This document shows positions 50,841-58,913 of a stretch of DNA of 64,000 nt, in pieces (within the stretch, counting starts at the first letter, position 1; every line of letters starts with the position of its first letter). This stretch comes from an uncultured bacterium. Lineage in GTDB: Bacteria > CSSED10-310 > CALFER01. The stretch spans positions 124,001-188,000 of the forward strand of contig CALFER010000020.1 in the NCBI GenBank assembly GCA_937951895.1, given 5' to 3'. A program made the translations under genes and the position numbers. Under the pieces are notes generated by a model that was not told the origin of the DNA, searched no databases, and saw only the letters and a program-made list of their open reading frames with translations.

Positions 50841-51611
50841 ATGGATACCCAAACCATCTATCGCTTCATTTCCGACCTGTCCGGCGTGATGTGGATGTAC
50901 GTCATTTTCTTCTGCCTGATCCTCGCAGTCTGCTTCTTCCTGCTCCAGCGCCGCCTCAGAAAAATGATCCGCCTGGAAAAAGAACTCCGGGAATCACTCA
51001 CCAAACAAACCCAATTGCTCGACCGCAAAAAAGCCGACCTCGAAAAAGTCATGCGCAATATCGCGTCAATGAAATCACAGGTCAAACAGATGAGCGATCA
51101 GATCGCCGAGCAGAACGTCCAGGACGATCTCACCGGCCTGAGCACCCAGAGCTTCTTCGACAAGAGCCTCGACAAGGAGTGGAAACGCGCGTTCCGCGGA
51201 AAACGCCCCCTGTCGCTCGCCATGATCGGTATCGACCACTTCAAACCATTCTCCGACGGATATACCCGCGAAGAAGCCACCGAATGCATCCGGAAAATCG
51301 CCGAACTGCTCAAAGAGGAGATCCACCGGCCCGGCGATATCATCGCTCGATTCGGCGAACATCAGTTCGGCGTGCTGCTCGCCGAAACCTTCTCCGACGG
51401 CGCCTGGGCAGTCGCCGACAAGGTCCGCAAAAAGGTCGAAGCACTCTCAATCCCTAACCGCTTCTCGCCCAGTATCCCCTTCGTCACCATCAGCGTCGGC
51501 CTGCTCAGCCTGATGCCTCATTCCAAAAAAGTCCCGGCATTCATCATGGAAAAAACCGCCCAGGCGCTCGATGCCGCTCAGACAGACGGAGGGAATTGCG
51601 TCAAAGCGTAG
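50841..51611 (+). CDS. Membrane protein with degenerate GGDEF domain
   Basis: 256 residues. One N-terminal transmembrane helix (residues ~17-36, VMWMYVIFFCLILAVCFFLL), a coiled coil (residues 40-90, MIRLEKELRESL...), then a GGDEF-fold domain from ~92. The catalytic loop reads RFGEHQF (170-176) where active diguanylate cyclases have RxGGDEF, and the DxFKxxND motif is DHFKPFSD. The enzyme is therefore probably inactive and may be a c-di-GMP/GTP sensor or scaffold. GGAGG lies five bases before the ATG; upstream in-frame codons run through the tandem repeat and are rejected. Confidence 0.8.
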   Translation: MDTQTIYRFISDLSGVMWMYVIFFCLILAVCFFLLQRRLRKMIRLEKELRESLTKQTQLLDRKKADLEKVMRNIASMKSQVKQMSDQIAEQNVQDDLTGLSTQSFFDKSLDKEWKRAFRGKRPLSLAMIGIDHFKPFSDGYTREEATECIRKIAELLKEEIHRPGDIIARFGEHQFGVLLAETFSDGAWAVADKVRKKVEALSIPNRFSPSIPFVTISVGLLSLMPHSKKVPAFIMEKTAQALDAAQTDGGNCVKA

Positions 51612-51645
51612 TTCTGATATCCTGCTCGGAACAGGAGATTCACAC

Positions 51646-51873
51646 ATGGAACATGATCCCAATTCCCCCAATGTGCCCTCGCCCGAAATCAACCGGTCAA
51701 CACGCATCATGGCGTTCATCGGAAAGATCTGCCCATTCTGTAATGCCTGGCGAATCATGCCGAATACACGGATCGGGCGCTTTCTGAAACAACGCCAGAG
51801 CGGCTGCCCCGCATGCAACGCCTACCGGCAGGTGTACGCGGCGGATGAGGAGGACACCGAGGCCCGCAGGTGA
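51646..51873 (+). CDS. Small zinc-ribbon-like protein
   Basis: 75 residues with two CxxC pairs, ICPFC (near residue 26) and GCPAC (near 58), separated by a basic segment; typical of a treble-clef or ribbon zinc site. The start follows AGGAG by eight bases. Its stop overlaps the GTG start of the B12 radical SAM gene by four bases (GTGA), so the two are coupled. No family recognised; could be a partner or metal-handling accessory for the downstream enzymes. Confidence 0.65.
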   Translation: MEHDPNSPNVPSPEINRSTRIMAFIGKICPFCNAWRIMPNTRIGRFLKQRQSGCPACNAYRQVYAADEEDTEARR

Positions 51874-53381
51874 ATGTCCTCCTGATCGGCCTCGGTAAAT
51901 ACCTCTCCCTGTTCGGTCTCAGAAGCCTCTCCGCTTCCATCTCAGCGAAAGGCCATACCACGACCATGCTGTTCGTTCCGGTCGATGCCTCCCTGTCACT
52001 CTACAAATCGGAAATCGACGCCATCACCGCCACCGCCCGCAATCACCAACCCGACATCGTCGGCATCAGCCTCATGTTCTGCGACGCAGCACGCGCCATC
52101 CGCCTGACCCGCGCCATCAAATCCATTCTCGATGTCCCCGTCATCTGGGGCGGGCTGCACCCCTCCCTCTGCCTCGGCGATACCCCCAATTGCGTCGATT
52201 ACGTCTGCGCCGGCGAAGGCGAACACCCCCTCTCCGAACTCCTCAACGCCCTCGATAACGGACACACCATCAACGGCATTCCGGGAATCGCAGTCCGCTC
52301 GAACCACGGATGGCTGCCTCCCCAGCCCGCACCCCGCATCGAAGACCTCGATCAATTGCCCCTCCCGGATTATCGCCTCGACCACCACCTCATCCTCGAC
52401 GGAGGCGCAATCCGTCCCCTCACACGGGATCGCATGATGCAGCATCTCCCGCACATCGCCCGGATTCACCCGATCCTCACAACACGGGGCTGCCCGCACC
52501 GATGCTCGTTCTGCGCAAACTCCGCACTGGAATCACTCGGCACCGGCCCCTTCGTGAGACGCTTTTCGCCCGAACGCGTCATCGCCGAAATGCGGGATGC
52601 CGTCGAACGGTTCCCGGATGTGCTGGGCATGATGATCGGTGACGACCTGTTCATTTCCGCCCCGCAGGAGTGGCTCGAACGCTTCTGCGACCTGTATCGG
52701 ACGAATATCGGCCTGCCGTTTTTCTGTGAAATCCATCCCGGGCACGTGCGGCCGGGGATGATGGAGATGCTCACCGAGACCGGCCTGACGGGCGTGGGAA
52801 TGGGTATCCAGAGCGGGTCGGAGCGGATCGCCAACGGGATCTTCGCACGCGGCACGACGAACCAACAGATCCTCGAAAGCACATCCATGCTCGATGCCGA
52901 AGCCCCGACGGTCTCGCGCTACTTCGACATCATCGTCGACAACCCGTTCGAAACGGAATCCGATACCGTTCAAACGCTCGAACTCGTCAACAGTTTCAGG
53001 CGGAACTTCGAGCTGACCATCTTTCCGCTGCTGTTCTACCCCGGCACCGAACTGACCCGCCGGGCACGGGATGAGGGGATCAATACGCGCCAGGGCGACC
53101 TGATCTCGCGCGGCGAAAGCTGCCGGTATTCCCGATCGTATCTGAACCGGTTGCTCCGCTCGATCCCGCATACTCCGCAAAGCTGGATCCGCTTCTGGAT
53201 CGCACGACGGCACACCCGAACCGGTCGCGCGTCGTTCTATCTGTTCTATTTCGCCTATTTCGTCTCGATCCGCAAACTCTCCGTCAACCTGACCAAATTC
53301 GTCCGCCTGCAACTCGCGCTGCGATCATCACGAAATCGCGGCATCCGGGCCCGGCGAATCATGCGATATGCCCGGATCTGA
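51870..53381 (+). CDS. B12-binding-domain radical SAM protein (paralogue B)
   Basis: 503 residues. N-terminal cobalamin-binding domain (MNVLLIGLGKYLSLFGLRSL, VIWGGLHPSLCLGD, VCAGEGEHPLSELL). The radical SAM cluster is Cys208-x3-Cys212-x2-Cys215 in RGCPHRCSFC. The core continues with GMGIQSGSERI and YFDIIVDNPFETESD. The C-terminal segment is hydrophobic and basic (ASFYLFYFAYFVSIRKL), suggesting membrane contact. GTG start. Paralogous to 13104-14564 and 53397-54923, with the Cys cluster at the same residue numbers. Substrate unknown. Confidence 0.85.
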   Translation: MNVLLIGLGKYLSLFGLRSLSASISAKGHTTTMLFVPVDASLSLYKSEIDAITATARNHQPDIVGISLMFCDAARAIRLTRAIKSILDVPVIWGGLHPSLCLGDTPNCVDYVCAGEGEHPLSELLNALDNGHTINGIPGIAVRSNHGWLPPQPAPRIEDLDQLPLPDYRLDHHLILDGGAIRPLTRDRMMQHLPHIARIHPILTTRGCPHRCSFCANSALESLGTGPFVRRFSPERVIAEMRDAVERFPDVLGMMIGDDLFISAPQEWLERFCDLYRTNIGLPFFCEIHPGHVRPGMMEMLTETGLTGVGMGIQSGSERIANGIFARGTTNQQILESTSMLDAEAPTVSRYFDIIVDNPFETESDTVQTLELVNSFRRNFELTIFPLLFYPGTELTRRARDEGINTRQGDLISRGESCRYSRSYLNRLLRSIPHTPQSWIRFWIARRHTRTGRASFYLFYFAYFVSIRKLSVNLTKFVRLQLALRSSRNRGIRARRIMRYARI

Positions 53382-53396
53382 CCCCATGGAGGCATC

Positions 53397-54923
53397 ATGA
53401 AGGTTGCTCTTTTCGTCCTTGAAAACGCCATGCCCGCCATGGGAGCCCGGCATGTGTCCGCAGCCGTCCGCGCCGCGGGACATACATCGAACATGCTCTT
53501 TCTGACTCGGAACTTCGATCAACCCGAAACGGAAGCGGAACTGAAGCAACTCGATGACTGGATCCGATCGGAACAACCCGACACCATCGGTCTGGGGCTC
53601 ATGAGCAATCACCTGACCCGGGCCATACGCCTGACCGGACATTTCAGAAAAACGCATGGCATTCCGGTCATCTGGGGCGGGGTTCATCCGACCTGCGCTC
53701 CGGACGATTGCATCGATCACACCGATTGGGTGTGCGTGGGCGAAGCCGAACAGACCATTGTCGACTATCTCGGGTTTCTGAAATCGGGAGCTGCCGGTGA
53801 CCCGCCCCCCGGTATCATCGGCCGACGCAACGGCACGGTCGTTCGCGGCCCGAAACCGATCAAAACCGAGAATCTCGACGGCATCCCCTTCCAGGATCAC
53901 CGGATCGCCGATCACCTGATTCTGCACCGGGGACGGCTCCTGCCGATGACGCAGGAGTTGATGCGGAACTATATCTATGCCAATATCGGCATCCATTTCA
54001 TCATGACCTCACGGGGATGCCCCAGACGCTGCACCTTCTGCTGCAACGACACGCTCAGCACAGCCTGCGCAGGCTCCCGGGTCCGCCGCCGATCGGTCCG
54101 GAACGTGCTCGACGAAGTCCGCCAGGCGCTCGAAACCTACCATTTCATCAGCTCGTTCGCATTCTGGGACGACTCGTTCCTGTGTTCGCCTCCGGAATGG
54201 CTCGAGGCCTTCTGCACGCTCTACCGGACTGAAATCGGTCTGCCGTTTTTCTGCAATCTGCATTCGAGCGAAGCCGATGAGCGAACCGTCGGGATGCTGA
54301 CGAATGCGGGACTGATCGGTTTCCAGATGGGCCTGCAGACCGGCAGTGAACGGGTGAGCCGCGAGATATTCGATCGGAGCCTGTCCGTGACGGAATGCGA
54401 GGGGGCCACCCGCCGGCTGCATGCCGCGCGTCACCGGGTCCGCGACCGTCACTATCACGTGATCGTCGACAACCCTTGGGAATCGGAATCGGATTCCCTG
54501 CAGACGCTGGATCTCCTCAACCGCATCCCGCGTCCCTTCCACCTGAGCTGCCTGTCGCTGATGGTCTATCCCGGCTCGCGACTCCATGCAAAAGCCGTTC
54601 GGGAGGGCATCGAGGCCGTTTCGACCGGCGATGTCTACCGACGCGAATACTATGCCTACAAACGAACCTACCTGAATTTCCTGACGGCCTCGACGCAGAC
54701 ACTGCCACCGCCCGTCATCCGCTTCCTGGCCGCCCACCGGCATTCCGCACTCATCCGGCTCCTGTTTTTCCTGTATTACTATTGCTATCGGCTGCCTCGA
54801 TACCGCTACCTGAATCGCCTGCTGCTCCACTGGATCCAGAAAGCACTCCATCACCGGATCCCGCGCTCCGCCGCCGCACGCCGCATGCTTCTCGACGCCA
54901 CCATCCGCCTGCGACCGCAGTAA
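53397..54923 (+). CDS. B12-binding-domain radical SAM protein (paralogue C)
   Basis: 508 residues. N-terminal B12 domain (VIWGGVHPTCAPDDCIDH, VCVGEAEQTIVDY). The 4Fe-4S motif RGCPRRCTFC has Cys208, Cys212 and Cys215. GFQMGLQTGSERVSREIF and YHVIVDNPWESESD match paralogue B closely. The C-terminus contains a strongly hydrophobic aromatic stretch (LIRLLFFLYYYCYRL). GGAGG precedes the ATG, 15 bases after the end of paralogue B, so they form one transcription unit. Adjacent paralogues suggest successive or alternative steps on related substrates. Confidence 0.85.
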   Translation: MKVALFVLENAMPAMGARHVSAAVRAAGHTSNMLFLTRNFDQPETEAELKQLDDWIRSEQPDTIGLGLMSNHLTRAIRLTGHFRKTHGIPVIWGGVHPTCAPDDCIDHTDWVCVGEAEQTIVDYLGFLKSGAAGDPPPGIIGRRNGTVVRGPKPIKTENLDGIPFQDHRIADHLILHRGRLLPMTQELMRNYIYANIGIHFIMTSRGCPRRCTFCCNDTLSTACAGSRVRRRSVRNVLDEVRQALETYHFISSFAFWDDSFLCSPPEWLEAFCTLYRTEIGLPFFCNLHSSEADERTVGMLTNAGLIGFQMGLQTGSERVSREIFDRSLSVTECEGATRRLHAARHRVRDRHYHVIVDNPWESESDSLQTLDLLNRIPRPFHLSCLSLMVYPGSRLHAKAVREGIEAVSTGDVYRREYYAYKRTYLNFLTASTQTLPPPVIRFLAAHRHSALIRLLFFLYYYCYRLPRYRYLNRLLLHWIQKALHHRIPRSAAARRMLLDATIRLRPQ

Positions 54924-54946
54924 CGTCTCCGATAAACCGGATCGAT

Positions 54947-55957
54947 TCAGCCCAGACGCCGGTACCGCCTCCACACCGGCGACCGCGTCTCGATCCATTC
55001 CCCCCTCCTCCGAACCGCCATCCGTGTCTCCTCCCGCGCCAGACACCCCCGGCACACCCCGATCGCATCCGCCCGGAACGTCCGATGCAGCCGGACAACC
55101 TCCCGCTGTCTCGAAAGCACGCTGTCGAGAGGCTCTTCAAACACATTTCCCAGGCGTTTTTCCCCGTGCCAGACCTCGCAGCACAGATGCACATCCCCGT
55201 TCCATGCGATGGTGAGGGGTTCCGCGAGACGATGGCAGGGGGATCTTCGGATCGGACGCCGGGCGAGAGGATCCGCGACGGAGTCGATCGAAAGCCCTCG
55301 GCCCGTCGCATCGCGCTCGACCTGAACGACAACCTCGTCGACCCGACCCGCCCAGTGCCGGACAAACGCTTCGATCCGATCGCGGATGAGGGGCGTGTCG
55401 ACGATCTGCATCTGGGTGCGGATGCGGACTCGGGGATGGCGACGGAGTCTTTCGAGGAACCCATCGATGTTTTCCATGACCTCACGCCATCGATCCTTTC
55501 CGGTAAGCGCATGGTAGGAATCGGGATCCACCCCGTTGACGCTGAACCCGATCGTCTCGATCCGATGCGCCAGCAGCCGCTCCGACCAGTCCTCGCCAAG
55601 CAACACCGCGTTGGTCAGGAATGCGATTGTCAGGCCGGGATGCCGCCGGACGTTTTGGATGAGCGCATCGAAGGCGGGATGCAGGAGAGGCTCACCGGCG
55701 CCGTGCAGAATGATGACGGCTTCGGGGCACACACGTGCGATCCGGTCGATCAGGTCGCGGTGCCGATCGGGATCCATGTCGCCCTGCTCCCGGCGGAGAA
55801 TCGACGCGTCGCCGACCCCGTGCATGGGGCACATGCGGCAGGACAGATTGCAGCGGTTGGTCGATTCGATGACGAAGATGCCGGGATGTCGCGTCAGCCA
55901 GGCCGCGCGAAACCATCCCAGTCGCATCCGGATGTGCCGGATCGTCTCGGCGTTCAT
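54947..55957 (-). CDS. Radical SAM protein with SPASM-like C-terminus
   Basis: 336 residues without a B12 domain. The radical SAM cysteines Cys36, Cys40 and Cys43 lie in NRCNLSCRMC; GEPLLHPAF is the usual SAM-binding GGE-like motif (HGAGEPLLH). The C-terminal part has Cys pairs PCHRLAEPLTIAWNGDVHLCC and VCRGCLARE, typical of SPASM/twitch domains holding extra Fe-S clusters. Family roles include peptide maturation, cofactor and glycan-associated modification. It overlaps the GT2 gene upstream by four bases. Converges with paralogue C, 23 bases apart. Confidence 0.85.
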   Translation of the reverse strand: MNAETIRHIRMRLGWFRAAWLTRHPGIFVIESTNRCNLSCRMCPMHGVGDASILRREQGDMDPDRHRDLIDRIARVCPEAVIILHGAGEPLLHPAFDALIQNVRRHPGLTIAFLTNAVLLGEDWSERLLAHRIETIGFSVNGVDPDSYHALTGKDRWREVMENIDGFLERLRRHPRVRIRTQMQIVDTPLIRDRIEAFVRHWAGRVDEVVVQVERDATGRGLSIDSVADPLARRPIRRSPCHRLAEPLTIAWNGDVHLCCEVWHGEKRLGNVFEEPLDSVLSRQREVVRLHRTFRADAIGVCRGCLAREETRMAVRRRGEWIETRSPVWRRYRRLG

Positions 55958-57066
55958 GCGAACGTCCCCTGAAAATGGATCCGCCGGCAGCCCGCCAGGT
56001 TCCGGATCACGCGGAAGAAATGACGGCCGGGTGAGAGACGCCGGGCGAGATCATCGGGGATTTCGATCGAGCCCCTGCCCGGTGATTGAACCGCGAACTT
56101 GTCGAAAAAGCACCGGGTCGTGGCGATTTCAACCAGCACATTCTCTGCGATCGGCGGCCAGGACAGCGTGATCGGTCGCTGCGGTTCCGGGGTGTGACCC
56201 GAGTCTGAAAATCGCTGCTTCAAGGATCGCTTCAGGAGGCTCTCGAGCGTCAGCGCGGCTGTGACACTCCGGACCTGCAGGGCGTTGTAGTGCGCCTGCA
56301 GATACGCGCCCGGTCCGGCATTCCAGGATCGGCAGATCGCCAAGTCCACATTCCGTCTCCGGCTGTTCCCCAGAAAATGCACGATCCGGGCGGTCGGAAC
56401 CGACAGGAGTTTCCAGCCTCTCCGGCGGAGTCTCAACCCGAGATCGACGTCTTCGTATCCCAGGAAATAACGGGGATCGAAACCGCCGCCCACGGAATCG
56501 AGTGCCGCGCGCTTCGCCATCAGATACGCCCCTCCGATCGCGGGGGTCTCGACCGGATCCGCCTCCGCTGCCCAGTACCGCCAGTCCATCTCCCAGTGCG
56601 GCCGAAACAGCCCCTCGACATCGATCCAGCGGGATGCGCCGGAATGAAGCATCCACAGTTCGAGAGGAGTCGGCGTCTTGAGGCATGAAATGAGGAAGCG
56701 GCAATCCGTGTCCCAGAAAGCCCGGGGCCCCGCGGCACCCACGCCGGGATCCCTCAGCGCATCGATCATGGCGTCGGGAAAGCCGTCCAGCGCGATCGTG
56801 TCGGGATTGAGAAACAGGATCGTGTCACCGGAGGCGACATGAAGACCCGCCTGGTTGGCTCGGGCGAACCCGAGATTCTCCTCCGGGCGGATCAGACGGA
56901 TCGACGGATCGAAAGTCTCGACCCAGTCTGCCGTCCCATCCGTCGAGGCATTGTCCACGACGATCCATTCGGCTTCCGCTGCCGCCCGCGATCGTCTCAG
57001 CGCATCGAAACAGGCCGGCAGATCGTCTCGGCTGTTCCAGGTGACAAGAATGATCGACAGCGTCAT
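55954..57066 (-). CDS. Glycosyltransferase family 2
   Basis: 370 residues. GT-A fold with SIILVTWNSRDDLPACFDAL, DNASTDGTADW and ENLGFARANQAGLHVASGDTILFLNPDT, which includes the Asp residues for nucleotide-sugar/metal binding. The middle (GGAYLMAKRAALDSVGGGFDPRYFLGYEDVDLGLRLRRRGWKL) matches rhamnosyl-type WbbL-like GT2 enzymes. A ~110-residue C-terminal extension is unassigned. The start at 57066 (MTLSII) is chosen by family fit; 57096 is an alternative. Sits between two radical SAM genes, linking them to glycan or glycolipid chemistry. Confidence 0.85.
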   Translation of the reverse strand: MTLSIILVTWNSRDDLPACFDALRRSRAAAEAEWIVVDNASTDGTADWVETFDPSIRLIRPEENLGFARANQAGLHVASGDTILFLNPDTIALDGFPDAMIDALRDPGVGAAGPRAFWDTDCRFLISCLKTPTPLELWMLHSGASRWIDVEGLFRPHWEMDWRYWAAEADPVETPAIGGAYLMAKRAALDSVGGGFDPRYFLGYEDVDLGLRLRRRGWKLLSVPTARIVHFLGNSRRRNVDLAICRSWNAGPGAYLQAHYNALQVRSVTAALTLESLLKRSLKQRFSDSGHTPEPQRPITLSWPPIAENVLVEIATTRCFFDKFAVQSPGRGSIEIPDDLARRLSPGRHFFRVIRNLAGCRRIHFQGTFA

Positions 57067-57121
57067 GGGACACGCGTGACGCCTGAAGACGCCCATGAAT
57101 CTACCCAGTCCCGTACCCGAC

Positions 57122-58603
57122 TCACGACTGCGCCCATTGACGGAACCGCTGAGGATTGCACAGTCCGACACGGGTGCCGATCCGGAGCAGCCACCATTCG
57201 AACGGAAAACGGAAATCGAACCGGCGGATGCGGACGCGTGCGCAGCGGATGAGGAGATGCTTCAGGAGTGCGACGGGGGACGGCGAGGCGCGGGAGATGC
57301 GGAGCGAGAACGGGAGATAGAAGTAAAAAATCATGTCGACGATCCGGGCCTGATGCCGTTCGAGCCAGGGTTGATCCGGCGTCAGGCGGTAGATCTTGTA
57401 TTGTTCGATCGATTCCGGATCCGTTTCGCCCGGCGGCGCGCCCTGCAGCGGGGCGTAAAGTTCGGTGATGGGAATGGGTGAAAAGCGATAGATGGCGAAT
57501 GTCGAATCGGGGTAATCGTGTCGCAGAGCATGGATGGCGTCGATTGTCCGTCTGAGATCCTCCAGGGTTTCGCCCGGGATCCCGAGAATATAATTGAAAA
57601 TGCCGGCGATTCCGTATCGATGCGTTGTTTCCGCAAACGTCCGGATATCGTCCGGAGTGATCCCTTTGTCCATATCGTCCAGAATCCGCTGCGTCGCGCT
57701 TTCGGCACCGACCTCGATCCGCCGGCAGCCGCCTCGCTGCAGCAGATCCCAGGTGTCGTCCGACAGGGCATTGAGCTGATCCGCACGCCCCGGCGCCTGC
57801 CATTCGATCCCGAGGCCCTCCCGGATGAATCCGTCCATGATGGCGCGCACACGCTCCTCATCTGCAAAAAAATTGGCATCCACGAAACGGATGCGCCTGA
57901 GGTGATACGTGCGAACGAGTTGCGTGATGTCGCGGATGACCGTGCCGGACGGACGCGGGTGCCACTGATCCGCATACCCGCAGTGAATCGCGCAGAACTT
58001 GCAGGTCCCCGTGCAGCCCTTGCTCGAAATGTAGCTCAATTCGCGTTCCCGCCCGATGTAGCGTTCGATGTCGAGCAGATGGTAGGCGGGGCAGGGCGAC
58101 GACGCGATGTGACTCGACGGGATGGGCGGAGCGTGCTCGAATCGCCCGTTGTGCAGGCGTGCGATCCCCGGGATTCCGTCGACGGACCGACCGGAGGACA
58201 GCGCGTTCACCAGTTCAAGAAACGCTGTTTCGCCTTCGCCCGTGACGACGTAATCGACCGCCGGGTGCGCGAGCACGCGTTCGGGAACGATGGAGGGGAA
58301 CCAGCCGCCCATGACGACCGGAAGATCGGGACGGACGGCCTTCACCGCCCTGGCGAACCGGAAGCCGCGAAACACCTGCCCGCCGGGGCGGATACTGATG
58401 CCGACGCAGATCGCCCGGGCGAGTTCGGCTTTGAGATTCAATGTGGTGAGGGGTTCGAGTCGTTCATCGAGGATCCGGACGTCGAAGCCGGCGGAGAGGA
58501 GGGGGGGCGCGAGCGACAGGAGTTCGAGGGGAACGAGCAGGGGGTTCTGGTTTTCGAGCAACTCGGGGAAGAACAGAACGACGTTGTTTGGGGTTCTTGC
58601 CAT
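57122..58603 (-). CDS. B12-binding-domain radical SAM protein (divergent, BchE-like class)
   Basis: 493 residues. N-terminal B12-binding domain (NNVVLFFPELLENQNPLLVPLELLSLAPPLLSAGFDVRILDE, VVMGGWFPSIVPERVLAHPAVDYVVTGEGE). The radical SAM motif SKGCTGTCKFC has Cys197, Cys201 and Cys204. VGAESATQRILDDMDKG and GIFNYILGIPGETLEDLRRTIDAI are class features. More distant from paralogues A-C than they are from each other. An AGGAG lies 12 bases before the ATG. First gene of the minus-strand unit with GT2 and the SPASM enzyme. Confidence 0.85.
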   Translation of the reverse strand: MARTPNNVVLFFPELLENQNPLLVPLELLSLAPPLLSAGFDVRILDERLEPLTTLNLKAELARAICVGISIRPGGQVFRGFRFARAVKAVRPDLPVVMGGWFPSIVPERVLAHPAVDYVVTGEGETAFLELVNALSSGRSVDGIPGIARLHNGRFEHAPPIPSSHIASSPCPAYHLLDIERYIGRERELSYISSKGCTGTCKFCAIHCGYADQWHPRPSGTVIRDITQLVRTYHLRRIRFVDANFFADEERVRAIMDGFIREGLGIEWQAPGRADQLNALSDDTWDLLQRGGCRRIEVGAESATQRILDDMDKGITPDDIRTFAETTHRYGIAGIFNYILGIPGETLEDLRRTIDAIHALRHDYPDSTFAIYRFSPIPITELYAPLQGAPPGETDPESIEQYKIYRLTPDQPWLERHQARIVDMIFYFYLPFSLRISRASPSPVALLKHLLIRCARVRIRRFDFRFPFEWWLLRIGTRVGLCNPQRFRQWAQS

Positions 58604-58727
58604 AAAATGGAAGATCTCCTGTGCGTTTGAAGTATAGAGGATACCGGTGCCCGTTACCAGACTGGTTTCGAGTTCGGGAAATGAAACAAACGATTTTGTT
58701 ATCGATACTATTTTTACAGGTCATGGG

Positions 58728-58750
58728 GGTGATCGATGGAACAGATCACC
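58728..58750. promoter_or_regulatory. Perfect inverted repeat in the 58604-58913 intergenic region
   Basis: GGTGATC at 58728-58734 and GATCACC at 58744-58750 with a nine-base loop. It lies between the divergent radical SAM gene and the ornithine aminotransferase gene, ~80 bases upstream of the latter's predicted promoter. No T-run follows, so an operator is more likely than a terminator. The rest of the ~310-base gap is AT-richer and holds only the promoter below. Confidence 0.4.
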
Positions 58751-58832
58751 CTATCATCCAAGTTTCAGAATGTGATCAGGTTGCTGATGGCGCCGATCTT
58801 TTGATGATAAAACTCGCAGAGTTCACCCGGGG

Positions 58833-58860
58833 TTGTTTATTTTTTTTAAACCGCTACAAT
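58833..58860 (+). promoter_or_regulatory. Predicted promoter for ornithine aminotransferase
   Basis: TTGTTT (58833-58838) and TACAAT (58855-58860) with a 16-base T/A-rich spacer, 53 bases before the start at 58914. A small hairpin CGGTC-GGAT-GACCG (58877-58890) lies just before the ribosome site. Confidence 0.5.
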
Positions 58861-58913
58861 CGCCGCGACTCGTTCCGGTCGGATGACCGTCCGGTTTCAC
58901 ATAGGAGGTTTTT

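Noticed and set aside
51646..58603. Classical RiPP biosynthetic cluster
   Set aside because: SPASM and B12 radical SAM enzymes are compatible, but no leader-type precursor peptide, RRE domain, peptidase or exporter was recognised in the cluster.
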